The position numbers and the translations under genes are program-made. The notes under the pieces were generated by a model. That model saw only the letters and a program-made list of their open reading frames with translations, did not search any database and had not been told where the DNA came from. From contig PLYJ01000139.1 of the NCBI GenBank assembly GCA_003151745.1, positions 1 to 44,826 of the forward strand: a stretch of DNA of 44,826 bases, in the 5' to 3' direction. Source of the DNA: Bacteroidota bacterium. GTDB taxonomy: Bacteria > Bacteroidota > Bacteroidia > AKYH767-A > 2013-40CM-41-45. This document shows positions 30,825 to 39,719 of this stretch, in pieces. The stretch's first letter is position 1; every line of letters starts with the position of its first letter.

Positions 30825-31787
30825 ATGCAGATCTCTGTAGTAGTCCCCCTTTTTAACGAAGATGAATCGCTGAAAGAACTGTGCGATTGGATTGCGCGCG
30901 TGATGCAGGCAAATGGTTTTAGTTACGAAGTCATTCTTGTTGATGATGGCAGCAACGATAACTCCTGGAATGTGATTGAAAAGCTTTCTGCAGAAAATTC
31001 AAATATCAAGGGAATAAAGTTTCGCAGGAACTATGGTAAGTCTGCTGCATTGAATGAAGGCTTCGGAGCATGCAAAGGGGACGTTGTCATTACGATGGAC
31101 GCTGACTTGCAGGATAGTCCTGATGAAATACCCGGTCTTTACAAGATGATAATAACAGAGGGCTATGATCTCGCGTCAGGCTGGAAGAAGAAACGCCACG
31201 ATCCTATATCGAAAACGATTCCAAGTAAATTCTTCAACTGGACTACAAGCAAAATGTCAGGTATCTATAATCTGCATGACTTTAATTGCGGCTTGAAAGC
31301 ATACAAAAGCACGGTGGTTAAGAATATCGAGGTGTATGGAGAAATGCATCGTTATATACCTTTAATTGCCAAATGGGCAGGCTTCGGCAAGATCGGTGAA
31401 AAGGTTGTGGCTCACCAGGCACGTAAATACGGCACTACAAAGTTTGGGCTCGAAAGGTTCATTAACGGCTTTCTTGATTTACTTTCCATTTCTTTTGTAT
31501 CTAAGTTTGGTAAAAAACCAATGCACCTTTTCGGTTTGCTGGGTACTATCATGTTTTTCATCGGACTGCTGAGTTCAGCTTATCTTGGAATTAGTAAATT
31601 GTATAGCGTCTGGCATCATGAATATGCAAGATTGATTACCAACCGCCCTTCCTTTTATATAGCTCTTTCATGTATGATCATCGGAAGCATACTTTTTGTT
31701 GGCGGATTTCTTGGTGAAATGATTTCACGTGTATCTCACGATAGGAATAGGTACCAGGTAGAAAAGAAAACCGCAATTGATATATAA
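30825..31787 (+). CDS. Family 2 glycosyltransferase, DPM1/GtrB-like
   Basis: The 320-aa product has the GT-A fold (VVPLFNEDESLKELCDW, VDDGSNDNSW), the metal-binding DAD in MDADLQDSPDEIPGLY, and two C-terminal membrane helices (about 230-255 and 280-300). This is the layout of enzymes moving a sugar from an NDP-sugar to polyprenyl phosphate at the inner membrane. The sugar is not determined. It lies one base after a DUF4199 gene and six bases before the GT9 gene, in a compact operon. Confidence 0.9.
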   Translation: MQISVVVPLFNEDESLKELCDWIARVMQANGFSYEVILVDDGSNDNSWNVIEKLSAENSNIKGIKFRRNYGKSAALNEGFGACKGDVVITMDADLQDSPDEIPGLYKMIITEGYDLASGWKKKRHDPISKTIPSKFFNWTTSKMSGIYNLHDFNCGLKAYKSTVVKNIEVYGEMHRYIPLIAKWAGFGKIGEKVVAHQARKYGTTKFGLERFINGFLDLLSISFVSKFGKKPMHLFGLLGTIMFFIGLLSSAYLGISKLYSVWHHEYARLITNRPSFYIALSCMIIGSILFVGGFLGEMISRVSHDRNRYQVEKKTAIDI

Positions 31788-31793
31788 CGTTTG

Positions 31794-32885
31794 ATGGAGT
31801 TCAGGGATATTAAATTCGATTGCAAATACTTCAGAGGTGAAATTCCGTGTTCTCCCAATAAATCAAGGAATAAAATTTGCCTTGACTGCGATGAATACAC
31901 CCCGGTAAAGACAAAAATCCTGATCATAAAACTTGGAGCGCTCGGTGATGTCATTCGCACCACTCCTCTTGTTGTAAAATATCGTGAGTTGTTTCCAAAC
32001 TCTCACATTAGCTGGGTAACGCTTTCGCCTGATATACTTCCTAAAGATTCAATTGATAAAATTTATAAGTTCAGCTTTGATGCCGTTTACGCTTTAACTC
32101 ATCAAAGATTTGATATTGCTATCAACCTTGATAAAGAAATAGAAGCGTGCTCTTTGCTCGCTGATGTAAATGCTGATAAGAAGTTCGGTTTTACATGGAA
32201 CAAGGAAAAAGACCACATTGATGTTGCAACACCCGCTGCAACTCATAAGCTGATTACAGGTCTTTTTGATAATATCTCCATTCGGAATAATAAAAGCTAC
32301 CTGGAAGAGATTTTTGAAATATGCGAATTGACTTTTAATTATGAACCGTACCTTTTAAATGTCAACAAAGATTTGGTGACAAAGTGGAACGTATTAAAAG
32401 AGAAAGCAGATGGGAAAAAAATTGTTGGCCTTAATACAGGTTGTGGTAAAAGATGGATGACGCGCTTATGGCCTGCGGATTACTGGATTGAATTGGTAAA
32501 ACAACTTCAAAAGAATAATTATTTTCCTGTTCTGTTAGGAGGTGCCGATGAAGACGCCCAAAACAAAATTTATGCAACCAATACTGAGGCGTTTTATCCC
32601 GGAACCTTTTCGCTTGAAGAATTCATTGGACTCACTGCAAACTGCGATGTGATTGTTTCTGCCGTATCCATGATGATGCACATTGCTGTCGGGTTAAAGA
32701 AACCACTTGTGCTTTTTAATAACATCTTTAATAAACATGAATTTGAACTTTACGGAAGAGGAAAAATAGTTGAACCTTCCACCGGTTGCGATTGTTATTA
32801 TGGAAATACCTGCAAGCGTGAACATCATTGCATGAATGACATACCTGTGATGCAAGTATATGATGCCATCCTTCAGTGCACTTAA
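31794..32885 (+). CDS. Glycosyltransferase family 9 (heptosyltransferase-like) with Cys cluster
   Basis: The 363-aa product starts at the ATG at 31794; the preceding TTG is less likely. The GT9 GT-B fold is shown by ILIIKLGALGDVIRTTPLV, LNTGCGKRWMTRLWP and VSAVSMMMHIAVGLKKPLV. Unusually, an N-terminal extension holds four cysteines (C10, C19, C29, C32) in CKYFRGEIPC and CLDCDEY, and the C-terminus holds more (GCDCYYGNTCKREHHC), suggesting a bound zinc or disulfide pair. GT9 enzymes add heptose or related sugars to LPS core at the inner membrane. It lies 9 bases before the GT4 gene. Confidence 0.88.
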   Translation: MEFRDIKFDCKYFRGEIPCSPNKSRNKICLDCDEYTPVKTKILIIKLGALGDVIRTTPLVVKYRELFPNSHISWVTLSPDILPKDSIDKIYKFSFDAVYALTHQRFDIAINLDKEIEACSLLADVNADKKFGFTWNKEKDHIDVATPAATHKLITGLFDNISIRNNKSYLEEIFEICELTFNYEPYLLNVNKDLVTKWNVLKEKADGKKIVGLNTGCGKRWMTRLWPADYWIELVKQLQKNNYFPVLLGGADEDAQNKIYATNTEAFYPGTFSLEEFIGLTANCDVIVSAVSMMMHIAVGLKKPLVLFNNIFNKHEFELYGRGKIVEPSTGCDCYYGNTCKREHHCMNDIPVMQVYDAILQCT

Positions 32886-32894
32886 AAAGATAAC

Positions 32895-35800
32895 ATGAGA
32901 ATAGCCATTTTATCAACTTTCTATCCTTTCAGAGGGGGAATAGCACAATTCAATGCAGCTTTATACCAGGAATTGGAGAAGCATCATACAGTTAAAGCTT
33001 TTACTTTTAAGAGGCAATATCCCTCTTTGTTATTTCCAGGTAAGAGCCAGTTAGTAGATAAAACAGATGACATTGATACCATCCAGGCTGACAGGCTTTT
33101 GGACACTCTCAATCCCTATACATACTATAAAACTGCCAAGGCGATCAGGAAGTTTAAACCGGATTTATTAATATTTAAATATTGGCTTTCTTTTTTTGCA
33201 CCTGCCTTTGGTTCCGTCGCTTATCTTGTAAAGAAAGATTGTAAAATTATTAGTATTCTTGATAATGTAGTTCCTCATGAAAAAAGACCTGGAGATAAGG
33301 CGCTCACTAATTTTTTTATTAATCAAAATGATGGTTTTATTGCCATGTCAAAATCGGTTCTGAATGATCTGAACCAGTTTACGGATAACAAAAACAAATT
33401 ATTCATCCCTCATCCCATCTACAATATATTTGGTGAAAAAGTTTCAAAAGTTGATGCCATCAACCATTTGAAGCTTAACACAAATGATAAACACATTTTG
33501 TTTTTTGGTTTTATCAGAAGATATAAAGGATTGGATTTATTATTAGAAGCCATGTCTGATGAACGCATAAGAGGCATGGGAATAAAACTGATCATTGCCG
33601 GTGAATGTTATGAAGATTGGAATTATTACCAGGATATAATTAACAAATACAATATTGGATTAAATGTTATTTTGAAAACAGATTATATTCCTTCAGAAGA
33701 AATCAAATATTACTTCTGTGCTGCAGATATGGTAGTGCAGCCCTATCGCAGCGCTACACAAAGCGGCGTTACCCAAATAGCTTATCAATTCGAAAGGCCT
33801 ATGCTGGTAACGGATGTTGGCGGCCTTGCGGAGACTGTCCCTCATAATAAAGTTGGTTATATAGTAGAAAGAGATTCCAAAGCGATAGCTGAAGCAATCA
33901 TCAATTTTTATGAGCAAAACAAAGAAGATGAATTCTCAGCGAATGCAGCTATTGAGAAAAAGAACTTTTCATGGGATACTCTTGTCAACGGCATTGTAAA
34001 CCTTTATAAAGGATTGAATCAATTCTCATGCAATATGTTGAGAGGCTTACTTCTTCCTTTTCTTTTAATATTCTCGCTTTGGGCCTCAGCCACAAACATC
34101 AACGGCAAAGTAACGGATGAAAACAACAAGCCTCTTCCTTTTGTGGCTGTTTATCTGAAAGGTACTTCAACAGGGACAACAACAAATAGTGAAGGATTTT
34201 TCTCATTTAACATAAGCCCTGGCGATTATATATTAGAGTTCCGTTATATTAGTTATAAAATGTATTCGGAGAATATATCTGTCAAGAATGAAACAATAAT
34301 GATTAATGCTCAGTTGTTTTCGGAAGCGATTCAATCGAAGGAAGTAGTTGTTTATGCCAATGCAGAAGATCTCGCATACGCGATCATTCGCAAGGCGCAG
34401 AAGAAACGTAAGCACTACCTGCACGAGGTGCACAGCTATTCCTGTGATGCTTACACCAAGATGGTTCAGCGTATTACTGAATATCCTAAAAAACTTTTCG
34501 GCCAGACCGTTGATCTCGCTGACATTCTGGATACCACCACCAAAATTGTTTACCTCAGCGAATCAGTCAGCAAGCTCTCCTTCATGCAACCGCATAAGAT
34601 TAAAGAAGAAATGATCTCTTCTAAAGTAAGCGGCAGCAGCCGTGCATTCAGCTTTAATGCGGCTCAAAGCCTGTTATTTAATTTCTATGAAAACCTTCTC
34701 GAGATTGGTTTAATCAGTAAACGTGGCTTTGTTTCTCCTATCTCTGCCACTGCAATGCTATATTATAACTATCACTATGAAGGAAGCTTTAATGAGAACG
34801 GAGAAACGGTAAATAAGATCAAAGTTATTCCAAAGAGAAAAAGCGATCCTGTATTCAGCGGATACCTTTATATTATAGATGTTTCCTGGCGCATTCACAG
34901 CGTTGACCTGATGCTCACTAAAAAATCACAGCTTGAATTTGTGGACACGCTTAAATTTCATGAAGTCTATTTACCTGTTAAAAAGGATGTATGGTTACCC
35001 TTCAACAGTTCATTCACTTTTGTATTCGGATTTTTGGGTTTCAAAGGCAACGGGACTTTTCTTGGCATCAACAGCAACTATACGATTGACCCTGATCTTC
35101 CGAAGGGATATTTTGATAATGAAGTATTTAAGATTGATAAAGGAGCGAATAAAAAGGATAGCTCTTACTGGAAAACAGAACGACCTGTGCCTCTTACCTC
35201 ACAGGAGAATCGTGATTATGTAAAACGAGACAGCACTACGCTTATTCATGAATCAAAAGGATATATGGATTCTGTTGACAGGAAGAAGAATAAATTTAGT
35301 TTCAGTAGTATATATTCCGGCTACGCTTACAGCAATAGCTATGAGCACCGGCATTACTCTTTCTCCTCTCCGCTAGGCGGCATTCAGTTTAACACAGCAG
35401 AAGGTTTTAACTTAAGCTTAAATCTTAAATACGAAATGCTTCCGGGCGATGATGATCTCAAAACATTTTCTTTGTCTCCTGAATTTAGATACGGTTTTTC
35501 AAATCATCATTTTAATGAAAAACTCGTTCTTCATAAACTTTATAATCCATTAAAGCATGCAAGCTATACTATAAGCGGCGGCAGTGATGTTGTTCAGTTT
35601 AATAACAATGCCCCGATAAGTGAATTTATCAACTCGCTTTATTCTCTCTTGGCAAAAGAGAATTATATGAAAATTTATGAGAAACGGTTTATAAATATTC
35701 ATCACTCTGTTGAAGTTATAAATGGATTTATCTTAAACACGGAAGCGGAATATGCGGATCGTCTTCCGCTTGTGAACACTACTTCTCTATCATGGGATAA

Positions 35801-36488
35801 TATGAGCAACCGTGCTTATACGTCCAACGATCCTGCTAATCCTTCCACTGATCAATTTCATTTCCAAAGAAATGAGACGTTGACGTTTAGCGCAAATGCA
35901 ATAATCCACTTTGACCAGGCATACGTTACAAGTCCGAATGGAAAATTTAATTTAAGGTCAAAATATCCTACACTCATATTCAATTATAGAAAAGGATTTA
36001 AAGATATAGCCGGAAGCGCTGTGGATTATGATTTTGCAAGCACAGGTATCAGGCAGGAAGTCGGCTTCGGGTTATTCGGCAGGCTTCGCTATGTTATTTC
36101 TTACGGCGGCTTTATAAACAAAAACGAAGTGCCGTTCATGGATGAAAAACAATTCAACGGTAATCAAACATTCATTTCTTCCTTCGAGTTTAACAAATTT
36201 AATTTGCTCCCATATTATACTTACACCACGACGGATCCTTATCTTGAGGCACATGCTGAGCATAATTTCCAAGGATTCTTTCTCAATAAAATTCCTCTTA
36301 TCCGTAAGTTAAAGCTCAGCGAAGTAGTATCGGTTCATTATTTACATACGTCTATACTGGATAAATACATAGAAGGTGCTGTAGGAATTGAAAAACTTAA
36401 TCTTATCAGGATTGATTTTGCAACTGCTTTCTCGGATGGAAAGAGAGTTAAAACAGGTTTTCTTTTGGGTTTAAAGTGGGCGTTTTAA
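32895..36488 (+). CDS. In-frame join of a GT4 glycosyltransferase and a DUF5686/CarboxypepD_reg outer-membrane protein
   Basis: One open frame of 1197 codons holds two proteins. Residues about 1-376 are a GT-B family 4 glycosyltransferase (STFYPFRGGIAQFN, ILFFGFIRRYKGLDLLLEA, VQPYRSATQSGVTQIAYQ, VGGLAETV). Residue 381 is a Met that opens a normal signal peptide (MLRGLLLPFLLIFSLWASA), followed by a CarboxypepD_reg-like domain (INGKVTDENNKPLPFVAVY) and a DUF5686 region ending as an outer-membrane barrel (LLGLKWAF). The first enzyme belongs in the cytoplasm and the second in the outer membrane, so a true fusion makes little topological sense. A TGA in the +1 frame lies at 34015-34017, before the internal ATG at 34035, so a lost stop or a one-base indel is likely. 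Confidence 0.85.
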   Translation: MRIAILSTFYPFRGGIAQFNAALYQELEKHHTVKAFTFKRQYPSLLFPGKSQLVDKTDDIDTIQADRLLDTLNPYTYYKTAKAIRKFKPDLLIFKYWLSFFAPAFGSVAYLVKKDCKIISILDNVVPHEKRPGDKALTNFFINQNDGFIAMSKSVLNDLNQFTDNKNKLFIPHPIYNIFGEKVSKVDAINHLKLNTNDKHILFFGFIRRYKGLDLLLEAMSDERIRGMGIKLIIAGECYEDWNYYQDIINKYNIGLNVILKTDYIPSEEIKYYFCAADMVVQPYRSATQSGVTQIAYQFERPMLVTDVGGLAETVPHNKVGYIVERDSKAIAEAIINFYEQNKEDEFSANAAIEKKNFSWDTLVNGIVNLYKGLNQFSCNMLRGLLLPFLLIFSLWASATNINGKVTDENNKPLPFVAVYLKGTSTGTTTNSEGFFSFNISPGDYILEFRYISYKMYSENISVKNETIMINAQLFSEAIQSKEVVVYANAEDLAYAIIRKAQKKRKHYLHEVHSYSCDAYTKMVQRITEYPKKLFGQTVDLADILDTTTKIVYLSESVSKLSFMQPHKIKEEMISSKVSGSSRAFSFNAAQSLLFNFYENLLEIGLISKRGFVSPISATAMLYYNYHYEGSFNENGETVNKIKVIPKRKSDPVFSGYLYIIDVSWRIHSVDLMLTKKSQLEFVDTLKFHEVYLPVKKDVWLPFNSSFTFVFGFLGFKGNGTFLGINSNYTIDPDLPKGYFDNEVFKIDKGANKKDSSYWKTERPVPLTSQENRDYVKRDSTTLIHESKGYMDSVDRKKNKFSFSSIYSGYAYSNSYEHRHYSFSSPLGGIQFNTAEGFNLSLNLKYEMLPGDDDLKTFSLSPEFRYGFSNHHFNEKLVLHKLYNPLKHASYTISGGSDVVQFNNNAPISEFINSLYSLLAKENYMKIYEKRFINIHHSVEVINGFILNTEAEYADRLPLVNTTSLSWDNMSNRAYTSNDPANPSTDQFHFQRNETLTFSANAIIHFDQAYVTSPNGKFNLRSKYPTLIFNYRKGFKDIAGSAVDYDFASTGIRQEVGFGLFGRLRYVISYGGFINKNEVPFMDEKQFNGNQTFISSFEFNKFNLLPYYTYTTTDPYLEAHAEHNFQGFFLNKIPLIRKLKLSEVVSVHYLHTSILDKYIEGAVGIEKLNLIRIDFATAFSDGKRVKTGFLLGLKWAF
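34035..36488 (+). other. Probable separate gene inside the fused frame: DUF5686 outer-membrane protein
   Basis: Translation from the internal ATG at 34035 gives 817 residues, the normal size of 'DUF5686 and carboxypeptidase-like regulatory domain' proteins, with a proper signal peptide at its N-terminus. I list it as the likely real second product. The distance from the +1-frame TGA (34017) to this ATG is 17 bases, in keeping with the operon's other gaps of 1, 6, 9 and 39 bases. Confidence 0.65.
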
Positions 36489-36538
36489 ACATTGCCTGGC
36501 AATCGTTTCATTTTAACATGACATCAACTATTTCCATC

Positions 36539-36546
36539 TAACTTTG
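36539..36546 (+). promoter_or_regulatory. -7 box of the YkgJ-family gene
   Basis: TAACTTTG matches TAnnTTTG and ends 29 bases before the ATG at 36576. No clear -33 TTG is seen. A small ATTGCC-t-GGCAAT dyad at 36491-36503, just after the preceding stop, may be part of that gene's terminator. Confidence 0.5.
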
Positions 36547-36575
36547 CAACCGGAATTTGAAAACACCAACATTTC

Positions 36576-37085
36576 ATGTATCAATCATTGCAGGCATTTA
36601 AGAAAGAGATGAAAAAGCATAAGAAAGAGCTTACCACTTTTCTTAAGGGCTTGCCGAGGAGAAAGGTGAAAGGGCTTTCATCTAAGTTCTATCGCCTGCA
36701 TAAGGAAGCGTACGGTAAGATTGACTGCGGTCAATGTGCGAACTGCTGCAAAACCATGACACCTACCTATACCAAGGCAGAAGTTAAGCGCATTGCAACG
36801 CACGTCGGCATGACCGAAAAAGAATATTGGGCAAAGTATTTAAGGAAGGATAAAGCCGGCGATATTGTTAACAGAAAACAGCCTTGTCATTTTCTTGATA
36901 AGGATAATCGCTGCACTATATATGCCATTCGTCCGCTGGATTGCAGGCAATTTCCGCATACGCAGAAAAAGGATGTGTTATTTCAGAAGGAAATTCATAT
37001 CCAAAACCTTGACTTTTGCCCCATCACGTTTCATGTGGTGCAGCGGCTGAATGAGATCGTTCTCAAAGAAGCTGCGAAACAATAA
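36576..37085 (+). CDS. YkgJ family cysteine-cluster protein
   Basis: The 169-aa product has the YkgJ metal-binding pattern: CGQCANCC, then PCHFLDKDNRCTIYAIRPLDCRQFP. The clustered cysteines are thought to bind zinc or iron; the biochemical role of the family is not settled. The basic N-terminus (FKKEMKKHKKELTTFLKGLP) has no signal peptide, so it is cytoplasmic. It converges with the LysM gene, the stops being 16 bases apart. Confidence 0.9.
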   Translation: MYQSLQAFKKEMKKHKKELTTFLKGLPRRKVKGLSSKFYRLHKEAYGKIDCGQCANCCKTMTPTYTKAEVKRIATHVGMTEKEYWAKYLRKDKAGDIVNRKQPCHFLDKDNRCTIYAIRPLDCRQFPHTQKKDVLFQKEIHIQNLDFCPITFHVVQRLNEIVLKEAAKQ

Positions 37086-37101
37086 GAAATTTATTTCTCC
37101 T

Positions 37102-38058
37102 TCATTCCCCAAAATAATTCAATATTACCTGGAATCTTGTATCAAGAACATTCAGCTTCGAGGCGCTCGCTTTAGATATTTTTATAATCAGATCGTTATT
37201 ATCCCCTGTATCCGGCAGAGCACCTACCACCTTCACGAAAATTTGCTTTTTATTCATAATATTGATCACTTTAATAATCGTGCCTTTAGGTGCAGTGCGG
37301 TGTAGCGCGTAATATTTATTGGGATTAATATCCTGATCCTCTATAAATGATGCAATTCCATGTTCTTCAAATTCATTCCCTTTCGCTGCAGATTTCTTCC
37401 ATCCCGCATCACCTTCCTTTTTTAAAGTATCGGCGGTTTTTGCCGTATCCGTTAGATTCTTTTTGACAACTTCCTTTTGGGGACTCTTCTCTGAAACAGA
37501 TGTGGAATCCCTTTTCTCTACAGACCCTTGTTTCACTTGTCCAAGTAACCCTATTGGCGAAGTACTCTCTGTAACCTGCTTTTCCTTTTTCTTCTTATTG
37601 TAACCCACAATCAACATTTGTCCTGCATGCAGATAGTCCGATTTAAGATCATTCCAATGTCTTAACTCTTCCATCGTCTTGGTGTTCTTCACAGCAATTG
37701 AATAAAGTGTCTCACCTTTCTTTACCTTATAAACAATCTGCTTCTCTCGATCCGATACAATAGTTTTTGTTTCGATCCCCTGTTTAGCTACTTTACCAAT
37801 TGGTATTAGCAATATTTGTCCAACGCTAGGCGATTTGCTTTTCCCCTCTTCATTCGCAGCCTGAACCTCCTTAACTGAAAGTCCGAACTTGCGCGAAATG
37901 CTATACCATGTCTGACCTTGCTCTACTTTAAAAAGAAGAAACTTTTTCCCTTTAACTGTCTTTACCCCAACTGAATCAATTGGGATAAAATCACATGCAG
38001 CAACACTTTGAGAAAAAATCAAAATCACTAAAGCAACTATTCCTAAGCAAATCCTCAT
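37102..38058 (-). CDS. Exported LysM protein with C-terminal double-psi beta-barrel
   Basis: The 318-aa product has a signal peptide (1 to about 21, ending SVAAC), two LysM domains that bind peptidoglycan (about 44-88, VEQGQTWYSISRKFGLSV; about 111-153, VKKGETLYSIAVKNTKTM), a Lys/Ser/Thr-rich linker, and an RlpA-like double-psi beta-barrel (about 228-317, HGIASFIEDQ, TAPKGTIIKVINIMNKKQIF, LDTRFQVILNYFG). It likely acts in the periplasm on or along the cell wall. The lipobox-like VAAC at the signal end could make it a lipoprotein. It lies 26 bases downstream of the symporter gene, probably in one transcript. Confidence 0.88.
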   Translation of the reverse strand: MRICLGIVALVILIFSQSVAACDFIPIDSVGVKTVKGKKFLLFKVEQGQTWYSISRKFGLSVKEVQAANEEGKSKSPSVGQILLIPIGKVAKQGIETKTIVSDREKQIVYKVKKGETLYSIAVKNTKTMEELRHWNDLKSDYLHAGQMLIVGYNKKKKEKQVTESTSPIGLLGQVKQGSVEKRDSTSVSEKSPQKEVVKKNLTDTAKTADTLKKEGDAGWKKSAAKGNEFEEHGIASFIEDQDINPNKYYALHRTAPKGTIIKVINIMNKKQIFVKVVGALPDTGDNNDLIIKISKASASKLNVLDTRFQVILNYFGE

Positions 38059-38084
38059 ATTAATATATTAATCGTTTTGCAAAA

Positions 38085-39548
38085 CTATCTGATAATATGC
38101 AGATTTCTCTTTGAGATTATCCACAACCCAACGAACGTAATTCCTCCGTTTAAGATTAAAAGCTCATTGCCGAATTGGTATCCGTTGAACAATAACTTTG
38201 AATTGGTATCCAGAACAAAGCAAATGACAGGTGCAATCAAACACACATAAGGTGCAAAGCGATCTTTCACCTGCTTCTTTGTGAGTATGCCAAAGAAAAA
38301 TAATCCAAGTAATGGGCCATACGTATAAGTTGCAAACTTAAATACCTGTCTTACTACTGCTTCATTATTGATGACATAAAACAGCATGATAACGATAAAC
38401 AAAACGAGTGCAAAGCTCAGATGCACTTTCTGCCTTAAAGCAACCTTTCGCTGTTCATTCAAATCCTTCCTGTTTTCGAAACCAAGAAAGTCAATGCAAA
38501 AAGAAGAAGTAAGAGCCGTCAATGCCCCGTCAGCGCTCGGATAAGCAGCTGAGATAAGACCAATGATAAAAAAAATGGCAGATAGCGTACCAAGAGAATG
38601 TAAGACAATAGTAGGGAACATATCATCCGTTTTCTTTGGAAATGAAATACCCTTCGCCTGAGCATACATATATAACAAAGCACCGAGAAAGAGAAAAAGC
38701 AGGTTAATGAATACAAGGACAATGCTGAATACAATAATATTCTTCTTAGAAGCTCCTAATGTTTTAACGCTGATGTTCTTTTGCATCATTTCCTGGTCAA
38801 GCCCAGTCATGGCAATAGCAATGAACATACCTCCGAAGAAATCTTTCGGAAAGAAGAAACGACTCCTCCAATTGCCCTCAATCCAGTTAGCATAGTGCGT
38901 ATCCGAAATAGCGTTAATCATGCCACTGAAATTTAAGTTCATCTCCTTTGAGATAAGAATCACTGACAATCCAAGCGAAAGGAGCATAAATGTTGTCTGC
39001 AATGAATCAGTCCAAACGATTGTTTTCACTCCACCTTTAAATGTGTAGGTAAGAATGAGCACAATAAAAATAAGCACCGTTATCCAAAAAGGAATATTCC
39101 ATGCATCAAAGACAAACCGCTGCAACACGTAAACAACAATGTATAAACGGAATGAAGCGCCGACAACACGGGAGAGTATAAAAAAAAGTGCGCCTGTTTT
39201 ATACGAAAATACTCCTAATCGCGTTTTAAGATAGCCGTAGATGGAAGTGAGATTCATCTTGTAATAAATAGGAAGCAATACAAAAGCAATCACACCATAG
39301 CCGAGCAAGTAACCCAACACCATCTGGAAATAAGAAAAGTCGCGGCTGCCTACGTCACCGGGAACAGACATAAAAGTTACTCCTGATAATGAAGCGCCTA
39401 TCATGCCATAAGCAACTACATACCAGCGTGAAGATCTGTTACCAATAAAAAATGATTCGTTATTAGCATTGCGGCTTGTTAGCCAAACTATAAAAAATAG
39501 TAAGGCTGAGTAAGCTAAAACACAGGTTAGAATCAGAGATGATGACAT
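38085..39548 (-). CDS. Sodium:solute symporter family (SSS) transporter
   Basis: The 487-aa product has about 13 membrane helices in the SSS pattern, with the N-terminal ESFFIGNRSSRWYVVAYGMI and GASLSGVTFMSVPGDV, the family's start (normally G-x-S-L-S near helix 1-2 carrying Na+ ligands). SAAYPSADGALTALTSSFCIDF matches the later Na+-site helix. The substrate (sugar, sialic acid or amino acid) cannot be fixed from sequence. The LysM gene follows after 26 bases. Upstream it faces recR across an inverted repeat. Confidence 0.9.
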   Translation of the reverse strand: MSSSLILTCVLAYSALLFFIVWLTSRNANNESFFIGNRSSRWYVVAYGMIGASLSGVTFMSVPGDVGSRDFSYFQMVLGYLLGYGVIAFVLLPIYYKMNLTSIYGYLKTRLGVFSYKTGALFFILSRVVGASFRLYIVVYVLQRFVFDAWNIPFWITVLIFIVLILTYTFKGGVKTIVWTDSLQTTFMLLSLGLSVILISKEMNLNFSGMINAISDTHYANWIEGNWRSRFFFPKDFFGGMFIAIAMTGLDQEMMQKNISVKTLGASKKNIIVFSIVLVFINLLFLFLGALLYMYAQAKGISFPKKTDDMFPTIVLHSLGTLSAIFFIIGLISAAYPSADGALTALTSSFCIDFLGFENRKDLNEQRKVALRQKVHLSFALVLFIVIMLFYVINNEAVVRQVFKFATYTYGPLLGLFFFGILTKKQVKDRFAPYVCLIAPVICFVLDTNSKLLFNGYQFGNELLILNGGITFVGLWIISKRNLHIIR

Positions 39549-39572
39549 TGACTATATGAAATTAGTATAATT

Positions 39573-39627
39573 AAGGTAATTGAGTGATTGGCCGTTCCTT
39601 ATTTACCTCAATTACTTTAATTACCTT
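39573..39627. repeat. Word-type inverted repeat (GGTAATT words)
   Basis: AAGGTAATTGAGTGATTG (39573-39590) pairs with 39609-39627 with one bulged base and a few mismatches. It lies in the divergent gap between the symporter gene and recR. Confidence 0.55.
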
Positions 39628-39719
39628 TTCAGAAGAATGGTGAAAAGTAAACAATGATTGTATTTGCTAAAGGAACTGACTAATTTAGCGTCCACAATCA
39701 AATGTTAATACAATAGGCT

